NCBI GenBank assembly: GCA_036362985.1
Contig: JAYGXS010000001.1
Coordinates: forward strand, 20,464,849 to 20,528,848
Direction of reading: 5' to 3'
Length of the DNA: 64,000 nt
Source of the DNA: Ligula intestinalis
Taxonomy: Eukaryota; Platyhelminthes; Cestoda; Diphyllobothriidea; Diphyllobothriidae
The notes under the pieces were generated by a model. That model saw only the letters and a program-made list of their open reading frames with translations. It searched no databases and was not told the DNA's origin. Below are positions 56,801 to 62,545 of the stretch, piece by piece. The translations under genes and the position numbers were made by a program. Position 1 is the stretch's first letter. Every line of letters begins with the position of its first letter.

Positions 56801-59800
56801 ATATGCGAAAGATTGATGCTCTTTCGCTTATCAGCATTGGCTCAGGTTGTGATACTGATTATCGTGTAGTCTATCATGAAGTTATTTCAGTCATGATATG
56901 ATGCGGATTTTTTTAACGAGCTTCGTTCTGACCACTAGCTAAACGTATGTACTATAAAAAGTAAATGTCTAAATAGTATGCGTTTTTACCTTTATAAAGT
57001 CAAATATATTTTATGGAAAACATGCACGAAAAATAATTATTTTTGAACTCATTTTGCAGCAAATTAACCTTTAAATTATGCTTAAATAAAGGGTATCTTT
57101 CGGTTTTAAAAAAAGCCACTCAATTGCCGAATAATTTTCTAACCTACTAACTGTTACACTCGAATTCAGGGTTTGAAAACTGCGCACTGTGTACATCCTA
57201 TTTAAGGAAAAGTACGTTTTCGCCTACAGTTTAAGGAAGAAGTCACATAGCTGTCAGTATAGATAGCATTACTAAATTGACGGATACGATGTATTATGAA
57301 TAAACACCTTAAAATTGGGAAAAAGCTCATAATTAGCAACTTTTTTAAAACCGAAAGATACCCTTTCTTCGAGTATAACATTTAAAGAAGGCGTAATTTG
57401 CTATCAACTAAGTACAAGCAATACTTTTTTGTGCATTTTCTCAATGAAATATATTTGAATTTATCAAGGCAGCCAAAATCAATGATAAAAACGCATGCTA
57501 TTTAAATAGTTATATTTTACAGCATATACGTTTTTTAGCGCACCAATGAATAACTGTATTGTTAATAGCGCCTGCACCAGAAAATTGGACAAACCATAAT
57601 GTGTGCACACTCCTGTCATTAGTAAATGGAATATAAAAGTGTGGTGTTTTAGCATTCCTGAAAGATTTAAAGTTTTATTTAATTTGAGACTTTTCGATAG
57701 CCGACAAATGTCTATGCGTTGATATACTGCTTTTTTGTGTGTGCTGCGGCTCTGATCAGCGTCGCATAAATTTACGTTTAATTCCACCTAGAGGCACAGT
57801 AATAGTAACGGCTAGTTGGAGGTTGTTCGATGAATGACAAACATGACCGGAATACACTGGATAAGGGAAATAAGCAGATAGTGCTTTATACGATTTTAAT
57901 AGTCTAGTGCAGTGCAAGTGCAAGCACTAATGTTTACGGCGTTGGAATTCTGATCAATAGCTCGCTGCTTCAAGCTTCAAGTGATGCATCATCCGCAGTT
58001 GATTATGACGGGCTGATGACGGCTAATGAGCTAGAATTGGCCATTTTTAGTATTATACCATTTTTTGTCATCCTCAGTCCATCTGCAAACTTCTGAGTTA
58101 GTGTAACCGGCCGTAGTTGCCGGACCTGCCGCCTAGATGCTGGCAGGTGCTCGCATAATATTCCATACTCTCACATCGGTTATGAACAGCTTAAGCCACA
58201 GACACCCGTCTAGGGTCAGTGAGGTATGACTTTCAAGTGCCGGATGTGCCGACGGTAACGCCTCTGATTTATTTTCATTTTTACAGGCAACGAGTTTGTT
58301 GACGCGTGTCGTCCTCGAACAGTTTCCGTTTTTTGTTTTCCTACATTAATCGCCACCTTTATTGCACTTCAGAAAGGAGAAGAAAGTTCTTGCCGATTAT
58401 CATCGCACTCTACAGTCAATGCCGAATAAACGGGATCGGGAGGAAATCGAACGGTTAAAACAACAGGCAAGTAAATGTTGCGTATGCCAGCTTCCATTTC
58501 CGAAAACCAGTTTTGTTGAGGATTGAATTTTTAGGGCGGGGAACATGGTCGGGGGATTCCTTACTTTGTTTCATTGAATTTCGAAATCAACCCACTCCCC
58601 AACTCAAACTTTCATCACTTATAACAGAGCAGAGCGTGTGTTCTCAAGTCCTGCGCTTGTCTGGTATTAACCATTGCTAATTTGGCCCGTTCTTCAGGGT
58701 TAACTTAAGGATGACTTGACTGGCAGGGTTCAGATCGAACCTCAGTCGTCTCTAACTCCTTGTGACGGTATGTAGGAACGCCTTAGCTGTCAGGCCACTC
58801 TGTTTATGAACTAGCGCTTATTGCTGTGACCGTTTTTCTTTTTGATGGCAGGTGCCTGCCATATGCAAAGTAATTGCTATGTAGCTCGTGCAATTTGGTG
58901 GATGAACAGGTCTTTACAACCTTTACCTGTAATCCGTACAATGATTGCCCGTAACCCAACTTTCCTCCTGTTGAGCTGTTTGCTTCCGCAACTTCCATGC
59001 GACTGAGAGTTGTAAAGACTTCACTATCCAAGTGTTGAACAGTATGCATCGGTCTTTGACCTCTGACCTACCTTCAGCCGAAGCATGTGGCAGGATGCTG
59101 GTTGGGGTACTCCAGACGAACATCACTCTTGCGTTAAACGTCAACTAGGATCACGCAAGCCTGCGACACGCATAAAGCAGTTGTTTTATACCACGCATTA
59201 CAGTGCATCGAATCTTATATCCAGTCTTCTTGATTCCGACTAGCTTGGGGATGAAGCAAATATACAGCTGGCCATGTGAATGCCTGATTTATGACATTTA
59301 TCGGGTCCCCTTCAGGAGTCACAATGAATCCTTCACGCGAAAAGTCTCCTCAATGTGAGCTACGGTTTGGGGGGGACAGGTGGGTCAGCCGTGTTGTGGA
59401 TAGCTTAGGTTGGGGTCTGTATGTCGGATCAACCAATACCTCCAGTACCAAATTCTCATTAATAGAGCAGAATGCATACGAGAATAAAAATCAAAGCCGG
59501 CTTCACTGTTATCTAACTCACACAAGTCAGTGTTCTTCCTTCTCCTCCTCCTCCTCCTCCTCCAGTGCTTGTCCTCATGGAGAAACAATCGAACCTGGCT
59601 TATTCATTTTTCTTTATTGTTTTCCTTGTGCACACGCGTTCGTAAGCCCGCTTAATTAAACAGTTCTCTCTTACTGTTTCACAGATTTCCGATCTACAAA
59701 CGGAGGCAGCACTGCGAGAAACGCGCCTGCAAAGTCAGTTAACTCGACAACGGACGCGTATAGAAGAAATGGCGAATGAGAAGACGGAACTCCTTGAGCG

Positions 59801-61948
59801 TATTAAGCGGCTTGAGCAAACCAGACTGACTCTCCAAACCAGTCTGTTGGAAGAGAGAGCTCAGCGGCACCTCAGTCGGAGCTGTCAGGGAGTACGAGAG
59901 GCTGATTCTTATGGGGCATCTTCTACAGTGAGTTACCTCTTCGTTGACCATTGCTTGAGACTTTTAGCCTACATTGACATGCCTTTACCTCTAGCCCATA
60001 TCAATGGAAATTCGGTAATTTGAACAACTATCGTCGTAAATTTTGGCTTTCGCTCCAAGTTCTCAAATAAAGCATCGGAATTCTGCTTTTTTTTCGCCAG
60101 TAGACTTCCCTGGTGGTGTATAGGATGTGTCAATTGAGAAATATCATTGACAGAGCCTTCGGAGACCAAAACGATTGATCTTAGCTTATTTTTATTTGTC
60201 GGACAGTCATGCTCAGTCCCAGCTCGCGGAAACCCGCGGTTGGATCTCGAGATTAGCTTTCCATTTCGCAGGACCATCGCACCCCCGTATGCACCCGTGA
60301 TCTAAGCAGTTGACTTTCTGGTCAAATGGCAGGCTGGTTTCTAGTTCGAATATCCTCTAGGGTCTGGATGTGGCTGACTGATTATGACACCTTAGTGTGC
60401 CCCCTAACCGAGCTGCGCATTAGATACGCTGGAACGACACAGGGTAGGGCAGAATTTATTAAGGTTGTGTCCCGAGAAAAAAACTGTACATAGGAGAAGG
60501 ACGTGGTGGTACGCGCAGGGGTGGCCGCACCATCGTCTGCGCCGGATCCCGTCTCTGATCTTCCTAACTCTGTCTTGAAACTGGGCCCAGGGAAGAGATA
60601 TTTGCTGCGCAAGTCTCCTGTCACTTGAAACTAATTCACGCCCAAGTCACCGTCCTTGCACCACCCTGTTGTGGGAGCGTACAGAGAAATCGAAATCGGC
60701 CGCCCAACTGTCGTGTTTTGAGACCCAAGTCCGAGATGATCATCCTATACTACTGTTGTCTCCGATGATGGATTCGAACATGACACCGAAACGCTAGGCG
60801 AACAAAGTTCTTGTTCCAATGATCACGTCTACTTCCCACCTGTTCCTTGGGACTCGTATTTTCGCTTGCATCAGCTTGGAAGAACTTTGTTTCCTTTAAA
60901 TCGGTCTTTATTTATATTAATTCATATCATGCCGGCGTTTTGCTCACATTTCAAAATATATTTTTCGGCCTTAAAGTCAAGTTAACGCTAAATTTAAGCG
61001 TTACGCTAATGAGTGCTTTGCTGCCTTTACCCGATAGTTTTTTAAATACAGAAATCGCGTAAGTCTCCCGTAGCAATCATTTGCAATCAGATTCCACGAA
61101 TGATTCGTAGAAATTAATCTGTAAATGGGTCGGTTTCTAAGGGTGCACCAGTCCAAACGCAGACAACTGTCTCCCGGTTTTTATCCTTCATCAGTATGCC
61201 ATAGACCTTATTTGGTGAGGTATAAACACGACCCAAGTAAGTGCGTCGCCATCTACGTAAGGCCTATGGCGTACCGATGATGGATAAACGCCGTGAAACA
61301 GCTGCCTGCAAGCATCTGGCAAGTATCTTATAGCACAACGTCCTTTAACGCCAGCAGCAAGCTGACGGACGGACAGAATGGGATCGAACAGAATCGTAAC
61401 CACAGCCAATCAATCTGTATTCATAAACAGAAACCGTTCTTTCACATCGATTCTGCACCATTCTCATCCATCTTCTTTCTCTTTATCGCCTCTCAGCTAA
61501 ACAAACCGAAGTCCCTGACAGAAGTTGCGCAAGCTGTCAAGTTCGAGCCGCATGCCCGCTCTGTTGACCGCCTTTTCTCTCATTCCGCCGGGGTTTCACG
61601 CCACCCCACACCGCCCGTTGCGAAGGATACCTTGGCGTATACACGCACCACTGTCTCAGCTGCTCCCAGCTACTGCGATCTACCAGTTGTTCTACCCGTC
61701 AAGGCCTCAGCCGAGGCGCTGCCCCAGAGGGCGAAAACCACCAGGCTCCCGGGTTCAGGCGAAGTTGCCGATTCTTCCTCCTCGGCAGAAGCCAGAGCAC
61801 CACCGACGGCTGTTGCTGAGGCCTCAGTCACTCGCCTCCAGGGTGAACATCGAGCAGACAGCATGGCTAGCGACTACTACACAGACGATGCCTCTTCGTC
61901 AAACGACAGCAGTGGCAGGGGCCACCGACGGGAAGAACCAACTGACAA
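28842..61948 (+). CDS. CENPJ: CENPJ/CPAP (SAS-4) centriole assembly protein, ten exons, 3' end beyond window
   Basis: Exons: 28842-29105, 29363-29563, 30306-30850, 33340-33542, 34508-34656, 36601-36738, 38614-38717, 58373-58466, 59685-59927, 61497-61948. All join in phase for 797 codons plus 2 nt. In animals CPAP/SAS-4 sits in the centriole, binds tubulin and sets centriolar microtubule growth. Supporting motifs are KRPYLRKNQGLAAW (residues 96-109, like the tubulin/microtubule-binding segment), EFELLEKL (265-272), and a long coiled coil (about 455-647) that aligns with human CPAP through RFNAENAALAKLR, EEFRKEE, REEIERLKQQ and ISDLQ. The C-terminal TCP/G-box domain that binds STIL has not been reached. 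Introns are full of transposons. Two introns appear to start with GC. The start at 28842 (or 28845) follows an in-frame TGA at 28806. Confidence 0.85.
29363..29563 (+). CDS. CENPJ: CENPJ exon 2: microtubule-binding-like motif
   Basis: Residues 89-155, between a TTACCACAG acceptor and a GTGAGA donor, both phase 0. KRPYLRKNQGLAAW and the basic SRIKSSRLKLQQ after it match the KRPFL-x-R-x-x-GLA-x-F segment of CPAP that contacts tubulin or microtubules. Confidence 0.75.
29769..29816 (+). repeat. (CA)n(TA)n microsatellite in CENPJ intron 2
   Basis: About 12 CA units followed by about 12 TA units; likely polymorphic. Confidence 0.9.
30306..30850 (+). CDS. CENPJ: CENPJ exon 3
   Basis: Residues 156-336 plus 2 nt, after a long T tract and GACAG acceptor. 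Contains a Ser/Pro-rich stretch and then LEEFELLEKLTESSFC, which resembles the EFE-LLE...SF segment of CPAP. The GTTAGT donor at 30851 leaves phase 2, matched exactly by exon 4. A GTACTG at 30855 is possible but out of phase with exon 4. Confidence 0.75.
30851..33339 (+). other. CENPJ intron 3 (2.5 kb), unassigned content
   Basis: Bounded by GTTAGT and a TACTAAG branch-like site plus pyrimidine tract ending CTAG. Minus-strand frames at 31330-31584 and 31764-32089 have no family resemblance; no transposon domain recognised. Confidence 0.5.
33340..33542 (+). CDS. CENPJ: CENPJ exon 4
   Basis: Completes codon 337 and codes residues 338-404 plus 1 nt, ending AAG|GTACGA. Contains LAEFDDKLPWKED, an acidic FDD-x-x-x-W element like those before the coiled coil in CPAP. 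The acceptor is preceded by TACTAAG, the classic branch sequence. Confidence 0.7.
33605..34210. mobile_element. Solo LTR in CENPJ intron 4
   Basis: A 606-bp unit begins TGTTATAACG and ends CTCCTAACA, so the termini TGTTA/TAACA are inverted. It is flanked on both sides by CCCAG (33600-33604 and 34211-34215), a 5-bp target duplication as made by Ty3/gypsy integrases. No gag or pol is present, as expected after LTR-LTR recombination. A TTATAAGG box at about 33916 and a GTTTATTGTGTAC segment like that in the 10-kb LTRs are visible. The strand is left open. Confidence 0.65.
34508..34656 (+). CDS. CENPJ: CENPJ exon 5, followed by a GC donor
   Basis: Completes codon 405 (g|aa) after a TTTTTTTGACAG acceptor and codes residues 406-454. 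The only donor-like site that keeps phase 0 for exon 6 is CTG|GCAAGT at 34657, a GC donor with perfect downstream consensus. Acidic, Ala/Glu-rich; no motif. Confidence 0.6.
35304..35840 (-). mobile_element. 5'-truncated LINE 3' fragment in CENPJ intron 5
   Basis: Encodes QLRSNYSMLLRQYQHRLDP, then ADLWLK and FLRLP, the zinc-knuckle-like C-terminus of ORF2 of APE-type LINEs. It aligns with 48383-48777 of LINE F both in protein and in flanking DNA (for example 'gctggaagcctgtca'). Several residues including Cys positions have been lost; inactive. Confidence 0.7.
36601..36738 (+). CDS. CENPJ: CENPJ exon 6: start of coiled coil
   Basis: Residues 455-500 between TCTTTCTTTACAG and GTGGGT, phase 0 at both ends. 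IARLEVEVKRFNAENAALAK and LRKDRED match the first part of the CPAP coiled coil with high local identity. Confidence 0.85.
36857..37130 (+). repeat. Dispersed repeat, copy 1 of 3
   Basis: Resembles 60390-60650 and 62265-62545. Shared blocks include a GC-rich 'ggcttgggccgcg.cag' region, a 'ttcttga.t' block and a later 'aagtgcg.tgg.tgctg' block followed by 'tcaccgc' near the end. Class unknown. Confidence 0.5.
37131..38613 (+). other. Right part of CENPJ intron 6, unassigned
   Basis: No transposon domain or RNA gene recognised. Ends in TGTATTTTCAG before exon 7. Confidence 0.45.
38614..38717 (+). CDS. CENPJ: CENPJ exon 7: coiled coil
   Basis: Residues 501-534 plus 2 nt. LRQLEKERREFEAMKAAQ then FEEFRKEETAKMK aligns with the CPAP coiled coil. 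Consensus GTGAGT donor at 38718 in phase 2, matched by exon 8 nearly 20 kb away. Confidence 0.85.
39255..39835 (+). repeat. Dispersed repeat family with conserved small ORF, copy A
   Basis: Reverse-complement relative of 44045-44535 and related to both arms at 56785-57540. Its left part lies in an open frame (39050-39451) whose last 55 codons, CRHMRKIDTLSLIGIDSGC and later CGLFNELRSDH, are also open in copy B. The right part carries the 'gatagcaaattaagcc' block. Lies just left of RTE D. Confidence 0.6.
40237..41812 (+). pseudogene. Endonuclease and linker of RTE D, broken
   Basis: Reads GIGRWNVRTF, VDVRCLSEVR, then IVAGDWNGRTGPGD, NRLFVTNTCF, MDYILVSSRF and GSDHVLVRTRLK. These are the APE endonuclease blocks of RTE elements (catalytic GDWN and SDH). 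The long linker from 41200 ends in PPSEAEIADAIKRLRNN with a TAG before the first RT block. Stops at about 40495, 40635 and 40988 also break it. Confidence 0.7.
42037..42285. mobile_element. Fold-back insertion inside the RT of RTE D, with 12-bp target duplication
   Basis: Two arms of about 97 bp (42037-42133 and 42156-42251) are near-perfect inverted repeats starting CGTCAGAAG, followed by 34 bp of other sequence. The insertion is flanked by ATTTTCGCTATT at 42025-42036 and 42286-42297. Removing the insertion plus one duplicate restores the RTE sequence, as seen by comparison with element E. A diverged single arm occurs at 46060-46165. The variable-length duplication and inverted ends are reminiscent of Penelope-like elements; no coding sequence is present. 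Confidence 0.75.
42268..43566 (+). pseudogene. Reverse transcriptase of RTE D
   Basis: Open for 432 codons including RTRPNQAGFRAGRGC, CFLDFAAAFDSIHRDSLW (motif A), IRSGVRQGCVLSPILFN (motif B), DLDYADDIALLAS (motif C), VDSFKYLGARL and CLRNILRVKY. All three catalytic Asp positions are present. The first RT blocks lie left of the fold-back insertion and are separated by it, so the enzyme is not expressed as one piece. A frame change near 43400 spoils the last residues. Confidence 0.75.
44045..44535 (-). repeat. Dispersed repeat family with conserved small ORF, copy B
   Basis: Inverted relative of copy A (39255-39835). The minus strand reads CRHMRKINIILLIGINSCC and CGLFNELCPDH in an open frame, ending at the same TAG as copy A. 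It also shares a 'gtgcgcag' to 'tagtaggttagaaaattattcggcaatt' region with 57119-57200. With copy A it brackets RTE D. Confidence 0.6.
44735..44965 (+). repeat. Related dispersed-repeat fragment
   Basis: Shares the 'agtatgaaatttgaa', 'tttgctatcaaatgagt' and 'tttgtgaaggcg' order with copy B (44150-44290) but is more diverged. It ends near a TA-flanked GACACCCTGTA segment at 44982-44992. Confidence 0.45.
44966..46055. other. Unassigned intronic sequence
   Basis: The open frame 45285-45596 (-) has no family resemblance. No domain or clear repeat recognised. Confidence 0.4.
46060..46165 (+). repeat. Diverged arm of the fold-back element
   Basis: Aligns with the left arm at 42044-42125: a GAAGATCTTCGGAAAA-like start, a 'gtgaattttcga' core and 'tcgtcgtcagac.a.atgg' end. 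Occurs singly, not as an inverted pair. Confidence 0.5.
46810..46915 (+). repeat. tRNA-like SINE head
   Basis: A TAGCTGAAGTGGGAGAGCA segment resembles an A box and GGGCTCAAATCCCGC resembles a B box with T-stem about 45 bp downstream (near 46880-46894). The spacing fits a tRNA-derived promoter. It differs from the copy at 16.3 kb. Confidence 0.45.
47190..47430 (+). repeat. Related dispersed-repeat fragment
   Basis: Carries 'taatttgctaccaaacaagcac' and 'tttataagggcaa.a.atcaa' blocks in the same order as copy B near 44180-44275. Too diverged to set ends. Confidence 0.4.
47520..47745 (-). mobile_element. RTE 3'-end fragment
   Basis: Matches 48790-48975 of element E in DNA, including 'gtgaccatgcctgatctaaccggc', 'ggatct.gaaagctcc' and 'cgcttccatgtctt' blocks. 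On the minus strand this is the last part of ORF2 and the short 3' UTR. Strong 5' truncation is typical of LINE insertion. Confidence 0.65.
48180..48344 (+). repeat. Hairpin repeat family, partial copy at the left edge of LINE F
   Basis: Shares 'tgaacaaggcaaagatcacgagattag' type sequence with the arms at 55.29-55.54 kb and a longer block with 1230-1400. It ends exactly at the AGAAACAATTAG that flanks LINE F, so F probably inserted into this repeat. Confidence 0.55.
48383..48777 (-). pseudogene. C-terminal ORF2 region of LINE F, detached by RTE E
   Basis: Reads PPIAALERHLPRVTRCTMAQ, LRSGYCMLLRQYQHRLDP, SPRDCRHLFACSSRP and DLWLKPVEVADFLRLP. This is the standard tail with a C-x-x-x-H-x-x-x-C-like knuckle. 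It lacks any RT and continues the protein that breaks off at 52253 on the other side of element E. Confidence 0.75.
48815..50566 (-). pseudogene. Reverse transcriptase of RTE E (583-codon open frame)
   Basis: Contains CGEDGIPAEIYKSC, GILVPVHKKGDK, RTRPNQAGFRAGRGC, YFVDFAAAFNSIHRESLW (motif A), LTDLDYADDIALLAS (YADD at residues 310-313) and CLRTILRVKYSDF. Motif B reads GVRRACVLSP where RTE elements, including D, have GVRQGCVLSP, so the QG pair is lost. Although open, the enzyme is probably inactive and is cut off from its endonuclease by a frame change near 50560. Confidence 0.8.
50544..51870 (-). pseudogene. APE endonuclease and linker of RTE E, broken
   Basis: Frames 51869-51537, 51517-51152 and 51059-50544 carry LLNKKTDSWYWYRNISGTWY in place of the family's GRWNVRTF, then VVSVHAPTSAAEQQE, LLIFVGDWNGRTGPGD, and GAETGNVYGSDHALVSTRLK. 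GDWN and SDH catalytic blocks are present but lie in separate frames. Confidence 0.7.
52253..53600 (-). pseudogene. Reverse transcriptase of LINE F, broken
   Basis: Blocks in order: SIIPDCWRQSITIPLVKAGK, ETSYRPIALLSLLAKILERL, VSIDLSRAFHCVRHDQLL (motif A), SVPQGSVLSPTLFNVYM (motif B), a YANDVTFF block (motif C at about 52925-52948), and FNRHPVITINGASLPLV. In motif C the first Asp of YADD is Asn. Several frame changes and a stop near 52850 make it inactive. It is cut off at 52253 by element E. Confidence 0.7.
54250..55254 (-). pseudogene. Endonuclease ORF of LINE F with N-terminal 2A-like motif and PHD-like finger
   Basis: One frame with a single TAG at 55072-55074. Residues 1-60 end LRLLLLAAEIEANVGPL, close to the 2A consensus (D-x-E-x-NPGP) that some APE-type LINEs carry near the ORF2 start. 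Next is a Cys-rich C-x-x-C ... C-x-x-C-x-x-x-C ... C-x-x-C finger (YCSLC to FACPSC). After it comes the endonuclease with LQFNANGLLGKLDQLLAFM, AIQETKW, GGGLAFLV, VYIPP, VLGDFNAHHDLW and DVSLAS. GDFN is the catalytic block. The linker to RT continues at 54212-53904. Confidence 0.75.
55291..55541. repeat. Near-perfect palindrome (about 115-bp arms)
   Basis: Left arm 55291-55405 and right arm 55425-55541 are inverted copies with about five mismatches, separated by a loop of about 19 bp. Each arm contains 'aacaaggcaaagatcacgag' and 'ctgcagacggtctgtc'. Ends pair as CATATACC/GGTATATG. It is a fold-back or MITE-like element without coding sequence; related partial copies are at 1.23 and 48.18 kb. 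Confidence 0.8.
55542..56784. other. Unassigned intronic sequence
   Basis: Open frames 55795-56043 and 56311-56526 show no family resemblance. A short (GT)n run lies near 55897-55910. Confidence 0.4.
56785..57540. repeat. Two copies of the dispersed repeat in head-to-head inversion (C and C')
   Basis: 56785-57118 follows copy A in the plus direction (HMRKIDALSLISIGSGCDT is readable, then a TGA). 57180-57540 follows the same family on the opposite strand. The middle (57119-57200) matches copy B near 44045-44120. Repeated 'ttttaaaa.ccgaaagatacc' blocks on opposite strands can pair, giving a large imperfect palindrome. Confidence 0.6.
57541..58372 (+). other. Right end of CENPJ intron 7, unassigned
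   Basis: No domain recognised. Ends in CCTTTATTGCACTTCAG before exon 8. Confidence 0.45.
58373..58466 (+). CDS. CENPJ: CENPJ exon 8: coiled coil, followed by a GC donor
   Basis: Completes codon 535 (aa|a, Lys) and codes residues 536-566: KEKKVLADYHRTLQSMPNKR then REEIERLKQQ. The alignment with CPAP continues directly into exon 9 (KQQ|ISDL versus KQQIADL in vertebrates). This requires exon end at CAG with donor GCAAGT at 58467. The nearby GTAAAT at 58471 would put exon 9 out of frame. Confidence 0.85.
59541..59563 (+). repeat. (TCC)n short tandem repeat in CENPJ intron 8
   Basis: About eight CTC/TCC units. Confidence 0.85.
59685..59927 (+). CDS. CENPJ: CENPJ exon 9: end of coiled coil
   Basis: Residues 567-647 between TACTGTTTCACAG and a consensus GTGAGT donor, phase 0 at both ends. 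LRETRLQSQLTRQRTRIEEM then ANEKTELLERIKRLEQ matches the region of CPAP that dimerises and continues the coiled coil. Confidence 0.85.
60390..60650 (+). repeat. Dispersed repeat, copy 2 of 3
   Basis: Shares 'tgctgcgcaag.c..ctgtcacttgaaa' followed by 'aattca..cccaagtcaccg' with 62470-62510 and the same order, more diverged, at 37030-37110. Confidence 0.5.
61497..61948 (+). CDS. CENPJ: CENPJ exon 10: disordered linker
   Basis: Residues 648-797 plus 2 nt. The acceptor has a long pyrimidine tract (61470-61496) and the donor is ACAA|GTAAAT at 61949. Codes LNKPKSLTEVAQAVKFEPHA then a Ser/Ala/Pro-rich tail ending SNDSSGRGHRREEPTD. In vertebrate CPAP a similar unstructured linker joins the coiled coil to the TCP domain. 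Assigned by matching phase and good splice sites, not by motif. Confidence 0.6.
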
Positions 61949-62264
61949 GTAAATATTATTTAAATTTATTTATTTAAATTGATATGAACACTCATCGCAC
62001 AATGGCGTTTACTTTCACTATACTACTTTATCTCAGTTTCGAAGATGCACACCGAAAAGGTGACATTGCATGGTCTGTGCTAATGGTGGTGGGGGAGAGA
62101 GCGGCGCCGACGGCTCAACGCATTTCTTTCCTCACTAGAAACAATCTGATACGCTTGAAACTGCGCTAACAGCCGGGGGTTGGAAAGTTGGCAACTGACG
62201 GAAGCTTCAGGCCGCACAGCCAGTGCGATGTATGTTGCGTTTTGTGGACTGGCAGAATTGAGAT

Positions 62265-62545
62265 CAGCCTATAATGGCTCCTTCCTAATGTGGCCTTCAT
62301 GGCACTTCCACTCAGCTGGCATCCGAACCAGGTGTGGCGCCACGCATACGGGCGGCTTCGGCCGCGCCAGCTACCTGGGCCCTATCCCTTCTCTGGTCTT
62401 CTTGATTCCAGCATGACATTGGACACAGGTGGTTGAGGGAGGATAAAAAGTGCAGTTGGTGCTGCGCAAGCCCACTGTCACTTAAAAAATAATTCATACC
62501 CAAGTCACCGCTTTTGCCTTCAGCAAACTGATGGCAAACACTGCG
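62265..62545 (+). repeat. Dispersed repeat, copy 3 of 3
   Basis: Best-preserved end of the family also seen at 36857 and 60390, with a GC-rich 'cgggcggcttcggccgcg' core and a 'cttcttgattcca' block. Confidence 0.5.

Noticed and set aside
59291..59659. 122-codon Ser-rich open frame in CENPJ intron 8
   Set aside because: The Ser run is a translated (TCC)n microsatellite, and the flanking exons splice past it in phase.
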